Both the position numbers and the translations under genes were made by a program. The notes beneath the pieces are model-generated. The model worked only from the letters and a program-made list of their open reading frames with translations, was not told the DNA's origin and ran no database searches. Shown here piece after piece: positions 17,665-24,907 of a stretch of DNA of 64,000 nt (its first letter is position 1; each line of letters starts with the position of its first letter). This DNA is from Chloroflexota bacterium (GTDB taxonomy: Bacteria; Chloroflexota; Dehalococcoidia; Tepidiformales; Tepidiformaceae), in NCBI GenBank assembly GCA_026705605.1, contig JAPPAK010000007.1:248001-312000 (forward strand), in the 5' to 3' direction.

Positions 17665-18990
17665 ATGGCGCTTCGCGACACCTTCCGATCGGCCATCGCG
17701 CCGCTGTACATCCGCGGGCGGCTGCTGCAGGAACGCATCGAGTCGGGGGTGGCCTGGTACCCGCTGGACCCCGGGTACATCGCGGACCCCTACCCGACCT
17801 ACCGCAAGCTCCGGGAGCGGGACCCGTACCACGAGAGCCGGCTCACGGGCATGCTCATCGTGTCCCGCTACGAGGACGTGGACGCCATCCTTCGCGACCA
17901 CCGGCGGTTCCGGAACAGCGATCGCGACTGGGTGCGGGACAGCCTCGTGAACACGAGCATCCGGCGGGAGCTGACGCCCTCGCTGCTCTCCCTCGATCCG
18001 CCCGACCACACGCGCCTGCGCGGCCTCGTGAATCGGGCGTTCACGCCCCGGGTGATGGCGCGGATGGAGGACCACGTCCGTGCGACGGCGCATGCGCTGC
18101 TGGACGAGGTCGGGGACAGCAACGAGTTCGACCTGATGTCGAACCTGGCGACGCTGCTGCCGATGGTGGTGATAGCGGAGATGATCGGCGTGCCCACGAA
18201 CGACCGTGAGCGGTTCAAGACGTGGTCGGACCGTTTCGCGCGGGTGCTCGAACCGAACCTGACGGCGGAGGAAGGCCGTCTGGTGCTGGAAACGGCGGAC
18301 GAATTCGAGCGGTACTTCGCCCCGACGATCGAGGAGCGCCGGCGGGAGCCAAGGGAAGACCTCGTGTCGCGACTGGCGCAGGCCGAGGAGGACGGCCAGA
18401 AGCTGACGAACGAGGAGACGCAGGTGACGCTGCGCCTTCTGCTGGTCGCGGGGAACGAGACGACCACGAACCTCATCGGGAACGGGCTTCGCGCCCTTCT
18501 GCAGCATCCCGAGCAGCTGCAACTCCTGCGGGAGCAGCCGGAGCTGATCCCGAACGCGATCGAGGAGCTGCTGCGCTACGACGCGCCGGTGCAACTCGAC
18601 GGCCGGTACCTGGCGGAGGATGTCGAGATCGGGGGGAAGCTCGCGAAGAAGAACACGCGGATAGGGCTGACCATCGGCGGGGCGAACCGCGATCCGGAGC
18701 AGTTCAGCGACCCCGACAAGCTCGACGTGACGCGGGAGGAGACGGTCAACATCTCCTTCGGGCGGGGGATCCACCACTGCCTCGGGGCGCCGCTGGCGCG
18801 TCTCGAGGGGCGGATCGCCTTCGAGGTGCTGCTGGAGCGATTCGACGAGATCGGGTTCGGCTCGGGGGAGCCGGTCTACAAGCCGAACATCGTGCTGCGA
18901 GGTCTGAGGCAGTTCCCGATCCAGGTGCGCCACCGAGGCGGCCGCAGCTTCGCGGGGGCGGAGCCGGAGCCGACGGCAGCGGCGGGGTAG
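17665..18990 (+). CDS. Cytochrome P450
   Basis: This is a soluble bacterial class I P450 of 441 residues. The I-helix oxygen-binding motif is LLLVAGNETTTNL, the K-helix ExxR motif is in IEELLRYDAP, and the haem-binding loop is FGRGIHHCLGAPLARLEGR, with the thiolate Cys at about residue 372. The ATG at 17665 has a textbook AAGGAGGT site 6 bases upstream. No ferredoxin or reductase gene is adjacent. It follows the PhyH gene in the same direction. The substrate cannot be assigned. Confidence 0.93.
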   Translation: MALRDTFRSAIAPLYIRGRLLQERIESGVAWYPLDPGYIADPYPTYRKLRERDPYHESRLTGMLIVSRYEDVDAILRDHRRFRNSDRDWVRDSLVNTSIRRELTPSLLSLDPPDHTRLRGLVNRAFTPRVMARMEDHVRATAHALLDEVGDSNEFDLMSNLATLLPMVVIAEMIGVPTNDRERFKTWSDRFARVLEPNLTAEEGRLVLETADEFERYFAPTIEERRREPREDLVSRLAQAEEDGQKLTNEETQVTLRLLLVAGNETTTNLIGNGLRALLQHPEQLQLLREQPELIPNAIEELLRYDAPVQLDGRYLAEDVEIGGKLAKKNTRIGLTIGGANRDPEQFSDPDKLDVTREETVNISFGRGIHHCLGAPLARLEGRIAFEVLLERFDEIGFGSGEPVYKPNIVLRGLRQFPIQVRHRGGRSFAGAEPEPTAAAG

Positions 18991-19032
18991 GCGGCCTCCC
19001 TCCAACGTCTCCTCCTACGCAGTCCGCTGTGT

Positions 19033-19067
19033 TTCTTTTCACGAACTGGACGGGTGATTCTTTTCAC
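19033..19067. repeat. 10-bp direct repeats in AT-rich intergenic region
   Basis: TTCTTTTCAC occurs at 19033-19042 and again at 19058-19067, 25 bases apart, in an unusually AT-rich stretch upstream of the hemerythrin-like gene. It may be a regulator site. The second copy abuts CATATTGC, a sequence shared with the PHA operator at 21361-21386. Confidence 0.5.
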
Positions 19068-19197
19068 ATATTGCAGGACTAGTTGTGCGAATTGCATCCT
19101 CGAATTCGTGCGCTGAAGTGCCTTGACGAGCCGCGTACGATTGCGGAACACTCGATCCGAAAGGGCCGAATACACACCGTGCGAAAGGGGGGGTGAG

Positions 19198-19671
19198 ATG
19201 GTGACGGAGAGTCGAGAACACCCAGCAGAGATCGGGGACGGCGAGCGGCTGCGCGGACCGGAGGCGCTGCACCATGCGCGGGAGCGGATGGATACCGCCA
19301 TCGTGGCGTCCGCGGAGGATGCGATGGCCTGGGCCAGGGGCCTGCACGACGCGCTCGAAGAGCTGGCCGAAGTGCTTCGCCGGCACCGGGATGCGTCGGA
19401 GCGACCCGGTGGCAGCCTCGATGAGATGGAAAGGATGGAGCCGCGGCTCAGCGCGCGCATCGCGCAGTCGCGGGCGGAGCACCAGCCGCTTATCGATCGC
19501 ACCGAGGAACTCCGGGATACGGTGGCGCGGCAGATGGAGGGGGGCAGGCTGGAGGTCAACCACCTTCGGGGGGTTGCGGGACGCCTGGAGAGCGACTTCC
19601 GGCACCACATCGCGGCCGGCATCGAGCTCACCTACGAAGCCTTCGAACGCGATATGGGCGGGGAAGGCTAG
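19198..19671 (+). CDS. Helical protein, hemerythrin-like
   Basis: This is a 157-residue, almost entirely helical protein rich in His and Glu. The spacing of LHDALEELAEVLRRH, AEHQPLIDRTEEL and DFRHHIAAGIELTYEAF resembles hemerythrin-like di-iron bundles, and the tail ending in EAFERDMGGEG is like that of uncharacterised hemerythrin-related proteins. I cannot confirm all metal ligands by eye. The ATG at 19198 follows a G-rich ribosome site. It heads a same-strand series (dodecin, hydrolase) just before the PHA genes, and elements of the PHA operator lie upstream. A role in oxygen or redox sensing is only a possibility. Confidence 0.55.
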   Translation: MVTESREHPAEIGDGERLRGPEALHHARERMDTAIVASAEDAMAWARGLHDALEELAEVLRRHRDASERPGGSLDEMERMEPRLSARIAQSRAEHQPLIDRTEELRDTVARQMEGGRLEVNHLRGVAGRLESDFRHHIAAGIELTYEAFERDMGGEG

Positions 19672-19722
19672 GCCTGAATCGACTCTGGGGAACAACGCGG
19701 AACACGCGGGAAGGGGCACTCC

Positions 19723-19956
19723 ATGGACGAGCCACACACCTACAAGATCGTCGAACTCGTTGGCTCCTCGCCGGACGGCGTGGATGCGGCCATCGCCAAC
19801 GCGCTGGAGCGTGCCAGCCGGACACTGCGCAACCTCGACTGGTTCGAGGTACGGCAGATCCGGGGCGCGATCAGCGACGGGCAGGCGGCGGCGACGCAGG
19901 TCACGCTGGGCGTCGGCTTCCGAATCCTCAGTCCGGAGGATCTGCACCGGGAGTGA
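19723..19956 (+). CDS. Dodecin (flavin storage/binding protein)
   Basis: This 77-residue protein matches the dodecin family along its length: YKIVELVGSSPDGVDAAIANA, then LRNLDWFEVRQIRGAI with the flavin-stacking tryptophan (Trp40) and the glutamine (Gln45) used for isoalloxazine contacts, and VTLGVGFRI as the last strand. Dodecins form 12-mers that buffer free flavins or CoA-linked ligands. It is 51 bases downstream of the hemerythrin-like gene. Ends in TGA. Confidence 0.93.
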   Translation: MDEPHTYKIVELVGSSPDGVDAAIANALERASRTLRNLDWFEVRQIRGAISDGQAAATQVTLGVGFRILSPEDLHRE

Positions 19957-20037
19957 CGCCCGGAATGCGGGCGGCATGCCGGCACTTGCTGTAAACTGCA
20001 CATAGCTGGAGCTCAGCGCGAGGAGCACCATTCCGGC

Positions 20038-20826
20038 ATGCCGCTCGAGGGCGCCGCGGCGCCGTTCACTGATCGCTACCAGGACGACCACTCGGTCCAG
20101 CCGATCCTCACTCCCATCGGGAACGAGGTCGGCTGTTATCGCGAGTGGATGCGGCTGCGGCTCGATCCCGTCTACTACGGGCGCGGCGTTCCCCACGGCA
20201 ACGGGGAGCCGGTGGTGGTGGTGCCCGGGTTCATGGGCACGGACCTCTCGCTCATGGAGCTGTTCTGGTGGCTGGGGCGGATCGGCTACCGGCCCTACTA
20301 CTCCGGCCTGGGGTTGAACGTCGACTGTCCGGACGCTTCCAGCGATCTCGTGCTGGGCACGGTTCGGCGGGCGGCCGAGGAGACGGGGCAGCGCGTCCAC
20401 CTCATCGGACACAGCCTGGGAGCGCTGATCGCACGGAGCGTCGCGTTCGAGCACCCGGAGTCGGTGGACCTGCTGATCTCGCTGGCGGCGCCGTTCAACG
20501 AGGTGGCGTATGTGCACCCGGCGCTGATCGAGGCGATGGCGGCGGTGCGCAGGGGAGCCGGTTCACACCTGACCTGGAACGTGTCCCCGGCGTGCTACAG
20601 CGGGCACTGCACGTGCCGCTTCACGGCCAACATCATGCGGCCGCGCCGGCCGACGTTCCGACGGCGGGCGCTCTATGCGGAGCGGGACGGGCTGGTGAGC
20701 CCGGAGAGCTGCATCGAGGACGAGCCCGAGTACAACATCGGGATCGCGACGAGCCACTACGGGATCATCTACAGCAGCGAGGCCTACAGGACGGTGGCGG
20801 AGCTGCTGGCGGAAGCGAACGGCTAG
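20038..20826 (+). CDS. Lipase-like alpha/beta hydrolase
   Basis: This 262-residue protein has an alpha/beta-hydrolase core: VVVVPGFMGTDLS near residue 60 as the oxyanion strand, GHSLGALIARS with the nucleophile serine at about residue 129, and a late histidine in TSHYGIIY. It has no signal peptide, so it probably acts in the cytoplasm. Next to PHA synthesis genes, an ester-bond role such as polymer mobilisation is possible but unproven. The stop codon shares a CTAG with the convergent phasin-like gene. Confidence 0.78.
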   Translation: MPLEGAAAPFTDRYQDDHSVQPILTPIGNEVGCYREWMRLRLDPVYYGRGVPHGNGEPVVVVPGFMGTDLSLMELFWWLGRIGYRPYYSGLGLNVDCPDASSDLVLGTVRRAAEETGQRVHLIGHSLGALIARSVAFEHPESVDLLISLAAPFNEVAYVHPALIEAMAAVRRGAGSHLTWNVSPACYSGHCTCRFTANIMRPRRPTFRRRALYAERDGLVSPESCIEDEPEYNIGIATSHYGIIYSSEAYRTVAELLAEANG

Positions 20827-21308
20827 ACCTTCGCCCCGGTCTTCGCGTTCTTCTTCGCGGGGGTCCCGCTGGTGGCGGCGGTGAAGCTATCGAGGCCCTT
20901 CTGGAAGAGGTCGGCCCAGGGGTTCGAGGCCTGCCACTCGCGGGAGAGGTCGAGAGCGGCTTCGGCAGCCGCGCGGCTGGCGTTGAGGAGGCTGTCGAGG
21001 GCCTCGCGGGCCTCGCCGCTGGCGGCGACGGCTTCCTTGTAGGCGGTCTGGGTGAAGTCCAGGGCCTGGCTCTGGGCGGCCACGGCCGACTCCATGATGG
21101 CCGAGTAGGCAGCCGCCATATCGGACGGGTCGGCGGCGACGCGCTTCGCGAGGTCGAGGGTCTGGCGCTGGGCGGCGGTCACCTCGGCGAGGAGCTGGCG
21201 GGAGAGGCCGAGGCCGCGCTCGTTGGCCTGCTCGATGGCGCGGGTGAGGGCGTCGTAGCTCTCGAGGAGGGCGTTGAAGTACTGCTCGGTCTGGGAATTG
21301 GCGCTCAT
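20823..21308 (-). CDS. Phasin-like PHA granule-associated protein
   Basis: This 161-residue alanine-rich, all-helical amphipathic protein has repeating Ala/Gln/Glu heptads (for example DALTRAIEQANERGLGLSR and AQSQALDFTQTAYKEAV) and a lysine-rich tail. That is the character of phasins, which coat polyhydroxyalkanoate granules and limit their size. The call rests on these properties and on position: it is divergent from the PadR-like regulator and phaC operon, with a dyad operator between them. Start ATG at 21308. Shares its stop CTAG with the convergent hydrolase. Confidence 0.72.
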   Translation of the reverse strand: MSANSQTEQYFNALLESYDALTRAIEQANERGLGLSRQLLAEVTAAQRQTLDLAKRVAADPSDMAAAYSAIMESAVAAQSQALDFTQTAYKEAVAASGEAREALDSLLNASRAAAEAALDLSREWQASNPWADLFQKGLDSFTAATSGTPAKKNAKTGAKV

Positions 21309-21360
21309 GGTGTGGCTCCGTGATTGGTTCTGATGAGAGAAGGTTAGGGCCGGCGGCAGC

Positions 21361-21386
21361 TACATGCAAATTGCATATTGCGTGTA
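21361..21386. promoter_or_regulatory. Dyad operator between phasin-like and PadR/phaC genes
   Basis: This 26-base element has outer arms TACATGCAA and TTGCGTGTA (one mismatch) and a nested perfect inverted repeat ATGCAA-A-TTGCAT at 21364-21376. It is the likely binding site of the PadR-like regulator encoded next to it, controlling both divergent units. Confidence 0.6.
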
Positions 21387-21412
21387 TCGGCACCTAGCAA
21401 CAGAATGTCCTC

Positions 21413-21811
21413 ATGGCTGAGAGCGCGGGACGCAAGCGCACGACCTCGGAGCCGCGGCTCCACGGGGAGATGCTGGCCACGAGCCTGCTCGCCTTCCTGA
21501 AGGGCTGTAACGCGTACGGCTACCAGCTCAGCCAGCAACTGAGCGAGTCTGGACTGCCCCAGTCGGACAGCGGGACCGTGTACCGGGCCCTGCGGCAGCT
21601 GGAAAGCAGCGGCTTCGTGTCCTCGTTCTGGGACACCTCCGACCAGGGGCCGGCGCGGCGGATGTACTCGCTGACCGCAGCGGGCGAGCTGTTCCTGCGG
21701 ACCTGGATCGACGCCCTGAACCGGTACCAGGAGGTGCTCACGGGCGCGCTGGCGGGCTTCGATGCCCCCGCTGCGACCGAGGACGCCAGTACCGAAGAGG
21801 AAGTGACATGA
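21413..21811 (+). CDS. PadR-family regulator, PhaQ-like (PHA-responsive repressor)
   Basis: This is a 132-residue winged-helix regulator. Residues about 25-95 carry the PadR core: LAFLKGCNAYGYQLSQQL, then GTVYRALRQLESSGFV for the recognition helix and wing, and RRMYSLTAAGELFL. The basic N-terminus (GRKRTTSEPR) is longer than in most PadR proteins. In Bacillus, PhaQ is a PadR-type repressor that senses PHA and sits ahead of the synthase genes; the same gene order here supports that role. The stop overlaps the next start (ATGA), so it is co-translated with the PHA synthase subunit genes. It probably regulates itself through the dyad at 21361-21386. Confidence 0.8.
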   Translation: MAESAGRKRTTSEPRLHGEMLATSLLAFLKGCNAYGYQLSQQLSESGLPQSDSGTVYRALRQLESSGFVSSFWDTSDQGPARRMYSLTAAGELFLRTWIDALNRYQEVLTGALAGFDAPAATEDASTEEEVT

Positions 21812-22206
21812 GCACGAACGAAACCGCGGCGCCCGATTTCTCCGAGGCGTGGCGAGAATGGGCCACCCAGTCGGAGCGGCAGTGGAACGAGTTCTTCAAC
21901 CAGATGATGGGGACCGAGGAGTTCAGCCAGAGCCTGGGCCGGAACCTCGACGTGTTCCTCCACTTTCAGAAGACGATGAACGAGGCGATGGGTTCGTTCT
22001 TCACGGCGATGAACGTTCCCACGCGGACGGACGTGCTGGCGCTGGGCGACCGCATGCTGGCGATCGAGAACCGGCTGGCGGCGTTGGAAGCGCAGCTCTC
22101 GGCGGCGCTGGCCGCTGTTCCGTCCACCGATACGAAGGCCAAGCCGGCGCGGCCGAAGCGGACCAAGCGTCCCCCGGCAGCCGCGAAGGAAGCGCCCGCG
22201 AATTAA
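21808..22206 (+). CDS. Small PHA synthase subunit, PhaR/PhaE-like
   Basis: This 132-residue protein is predicted to be the non-catalytic partner of the PHA synthase. It begins with a Trp/Phe-rich helix (EAWREWATQSERQWNEFFNQ), has the MNVPTRTDVLALGDRMLAIE segment followed by a leucine-zipper-like stretch as in PhaE and PhaR C-termini, and ends in a Lys/Pro/Ala-rich tail. It is much shorter than class III PhaE (about 350) and closer to class IV PhaR. The start overlaps the regulator gene by 4 bases and phaC follows 80 bases later. This is one of very few genes here ending in TAA. Confidence 0.75.
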   Translation: MSTNETAAPDFSEAWREWATQSERQWNEFFNQMMGTEEFSQSLGRNLDVFLHFQKTMNEAMGSFFTAMNVPTRTDVLALGDRMLAIENRLAALEAQLSAALAAVPSTDTKAKPARPKRTKRPPAAAKEAPAN

Positions 22207-22286
22207 TCCTGCGGTAACCCGCTTATTCAATTCCCAACCGAGAATCAATTGTGTGTTGCGGGTCGCGCCCGCACCGTGGATAGACC

Positions 22287-23363
22287 GTGACGACTGCCTC
22301 CGCCTCGCCCGATGTTGCCAACCAGGTCCAGACGACTGTGGACACGATCCTGCGTCGCGGGCTGGTCGGGCTCGAGTACATCTCGCTGGAAGACCCACAG
22401 GTCGGCTCCACGCCGAAGGACACGATCCACACCGACGGGTCGATGAAGCTGTACCACTATCGCGCGCAGACCGAGGAGGTTTACCGCGTTCCGCTGCTGG
22501 TCGTGACGTCGCTGGTCAGCAAGCCGTACATCCTCGACCTGACGCCGGGCCAGAGCATGATGGAGTACCTCGTGCAGCAGGGGTACGACGTGTACCTGAT
22601 CGACTGGGGCGTGCCCCGCAACGAGGACAGCGGCCTGCGGCTCGAGGACTACGCCCTCTCCCGCATCCCGGAGTGCGTCGAGCGCGTGCTCGAGGATTCG
22701 GGTGAGGAAGAGCTGAACCTGCTGGGGTACTGCGTGGGCGGATCGCTCGCGCTGATGTACATGGGTACGCATCCGGACGCGCCGGTGGAGAACATGGTCT
22801 GCCTGACCACGCCGGTGAACTTCAAGGGGATGGGGCTGTTCAGCCAGTGGACGGACGAGCGCTACTTCGATGTCGACCGCATCGTGGACACGCTGGGGAA
22901 CGTTCCCGGCGAGATCCTGCTGTCGGCGTTCGACATGCTGCGTCCCACCGGGCGGCTCACGAGTCCGATCCAGGTGCTCGACCGGATCCGGGACGACAAG
23001 TACGTGAAGTCGTTCATGATGGTCGACCGCTGGGCAGCCGATCAGATCCCGTTCCCGGGCGAGGCCTTCCGCCAGATGGTGAAGGAGCTCTACTGGAAGA
23101 ACGCGATGCTGGAGGGGTCGCTGGAGCTGGACGGCCAGCGCGTGGACCTTTCGACCATCGACGTGCCGATGATTCACGCGATGGCGCAACACGACCACAT
23201 CGTGCCGTATGAGGCGGCCAAGCCCGCGCTCGAGCGGGTGGGGTCGGAAGACACGGAGGAGGTCGTCCTGCGGGGCGGCCACGCAAGTCTCGTAGCCGGA
23301 GGGAACGCCATGTATCGTCTCTGGCCAAAGTTGGACCAATGGCTTTCGGTACGTTCGATCTGA
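22287..23363 (+). CDS. phaC: Poly(R)-hydroxyalkanoate synthase, class III/IV PhaC
   Basis: This 358-residue enzyme polymerises hydroxyacyl-CoA into PHA. The lipase-like box is GYCVGG, with the catalytic Cys at residue 149, the same number as in the well-studied Allochromatium class III enzyme. The acid lies in MAQHDHIVPYEAAKP and the histidine in GGHASLVAGGNAMYRLWP. The length and DWGVPRNEDSGLRLEDY block fit class III/IV rather than the long class I type, so a partner subunit is needed; the upstream small gene fits. The start is GTG at 22287. The 3' end overlaps the next gene by 25 bases. Confidence 0.94.
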   Translation: MTTASASPDVANQVQTTVDTILRRGLVGLEYISLEDPQVGSTPKDTIHTDGSMKLYHYRAQTEEVYRVPLLVVTSLVSKPYILDLTPGQSMMEYLVQQGYDVYLIDWGVPRNEDSGLRLEDYALSRIPECVERVLEDSGEEELNLLGYCVGGSLALMYMGTHPDAPVENMVCLTTPVNFKGMGLFSQWTDERYFDVDRIVDTLGNVPGEILLSAFDMLRPTGRLTSPIQVLDRIRDDKYVKSFMMVDRWAADQIPFPGEAFRQMVKELYWKNAMLEGSLELDGQRVDLSTIDVPMIHAMAQHDHIVPYEAAKPALERVGSEDTEEVVLRGGHASLVAGGNAMYRLWPKLDQWLSVRSI

Positions 23364-23974
23364 CCTCGACCACCAGCGACTCGCGTTATCCGGCGGCCGG
23401 CGCGGTCGGCGGGCAGCGCGTGACGCTCCGGCTCATGGACGCGAGTGATGGCGACGGGATACTCGCCTTTGCACGCGCCTTGCCCGAGCACGACCTGCTC
23501 TTCCTGCGCCGCGACATCACGCAGACGGACCAAGTCGAGACGTGGGTGCAGCGCATCGAGGCGGGAGTGACCACCTCCCTGCTCGTGCTCGACCAGGACG
23601 ACAGCATTGCCGGGTACGCGACCGTGGACGGGAGCGACCTGCCCTGGTCGCAGCATGTGGCGGAATTGCGCGTGCTCGTGGGCCCCACGCTGCGGGGCCG
23701 GGGCATCGGGCGGCTCCTGACGGAGGAAGCGTTCCGGATCGCCCTGGGCATGGGCGTCGACAAGATCATCGGGCAGATGACGGTGGACCAGCACGAGGCG
23801 ATCGCGGTCTTCCGCTCGCTCGGCTTCCAGCCAGAGGCGCTGCTGCGGGACCACGTGAAGGATCGCGAGGGCGAGAAGCACGACCTCGTCATCCTCAGCC
23901 ACGATGTGGCGGCGGCCCAGCGGACGATGGCTGCCGTGGGCGTGCTCGACGCCGTGAGCGAGAACCAGGGCTAG
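23339..23974 (+). CDS. GNAT-family N-acetyltransferase
   Basis: This is a 211-residue protein with one GNAT domain. The acetyl-CoA pyrophosphate loop is RGRGIGRLLTEEAF, preceded by the beta-4 strand ELRVLVGPTLRG and followed by IIGQMTVDQHEAIAVFRSLGF. The substrate is unknown. The ATG at 23339 lies inside the end of phaC (25-base overlap), so it is likely translated from the same mRNA; whether this links it to PHA metabolism or is simple compaction cannot be told. Confidence 0.85.
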   Translation: MAFGTFDLTSTTSDSRYPAAGAVGGQRVTLRLMDASDGDGILAFARALPEHDLLFLRRDITQTDQVETWVQRIEAGVTTSLLVLDQDDSIAGYATVDGSDLPWSQHVAELRVLVGPTLRGRGIGRLLTEEAFRIALGMGVDKIIGQMTVDQHEAIAVFRSLGFQPEALLRDHVKDREGEKHDLVILSHDVAAAQRTMAAVGVLDAVSENQG

Positions 23975-23977
23975 TCC

Positions 23978-24907
23978 TTGGACGACATAACCGCCCGCAT
24001 CATCGAGTTCTACGCAACTCCGCCGCCGCCGGACCTTCCGCGCGTAACGGGCCTCGAGATCCGCGAGCGCTGGGCGATGACGGCAAGCTTCCTGAACCAG
24101 GACGGCCCGGACCGCAAGGTTGAGCGTGGCGTCGAAGTGGCGACGCGCCGGGGCGAGGCTCTGACAGTCGACCTGTATCCGGCGGATGGGGTAGGTCCGC
24201 ATCCGGGAGTCCTGTTCATCCACGGTGGCTCGTGGGTCGCCGGTTCTCCGTTGACGCACGACAAGCTCGCGCAGCGGCTGGCGGAAAGGGGGTACTCCGT
24301 GGTCAGCGTCGATTACGCACTGGCGCCGGAGCACAAGCACCCGGAGGGGCTCGACGACTGCGTACTGGCCGCGGACTGGCTGAAGGCCGAGGCCGAAGGG
24401 CTCGGCATCGACCCAGGGCGGCTCGCGATCATGGGCGACTCCGCGGGCGGGAACCTCGCAGCGGCGACGCTGCACCGGCTGCTCGAACGCGACGGCGCGA
24501 CGCCGTTCCAGGCTGCCGTGCTGCCGTACGGTGTCTACGACTTCCCCGCGATGCTGGAGCTGCCGGATGACGCGCCCTTCGTGAACGGGCGTATCTTCGT
24601 CTGGCAGGTGGAGGACTACCTCGGAGTGGCGCCGGATGACCCGAAGCTGGCCTCGCCGGCGGTGTCCCCGCGCTTCAGCCCGCACCTGGCCAGCTACCCG
24701 CCCGTGTTCATGACGGCGGGAACGCGCGATCCACTGCTCCAGCAATCCCTGGACTTCGCGGAGTCGCTGCGAGCGGCAGGAGTCGAGACGGAAGTGCTGG
24801 TCTGCGAGGAGGCGACGCATGCGTTCCTGCAGATCGAGGAGGTAGCCGCGGCGGCAGAGGGGCTGGAGGCGGTCGTGGCGTTCCTCGGGCGGAATCTGGG
24901 CAGCTAG
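23978..24907 (+). CDS. Alpha/beta hydrolase, hormone-sensitive-lipase (HSL) family
   Basis: This is a 309-residue esterase of the HSL/bacterial family IV type. The oxyanion-hole motif FIHGGSW is at about residue 74 and the nucleophile motif is GDSAGGNLAAATL. The acid is in TAGTRDPLLQQS and the histidine in EEATHAFLQIEE. The start appears to be TTG at 23978, 3 bases after the preceding stop. The gene ends in a CTAG shared with the convergent ppx. A short-chain ester substrate is likely for the family, and depolymerisation products of PHA are a possible context-based guess. Confidence 0.85.
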   Translation: MDDITARIIEFYATPPPPDLPRVTGLEIRERWAMTASFLNQDGPDRKVERGVEVATRRGEALTVDLYPADGVGPHPGVLFIHGGSWVAGSPLTHDKLAQRLAERGYSVVSVDYALAPEHKHPEGLDDCVLAADWLKAEAEGLGIDPGRLAIMGDSAGGNLAAATLHRLLERDGATPFQAAVLPYGVYDFPAMLELPDDAPFVNGRIFVWQVEDYLGVAPDDPKLASPAVSPRFSPHLASYPPVFMTAGTRDPLLQQSLDFAESLRAAGVETEVLVCEEATHAFLQIEEVAAAAEGLEAVVAFLGRNLGS

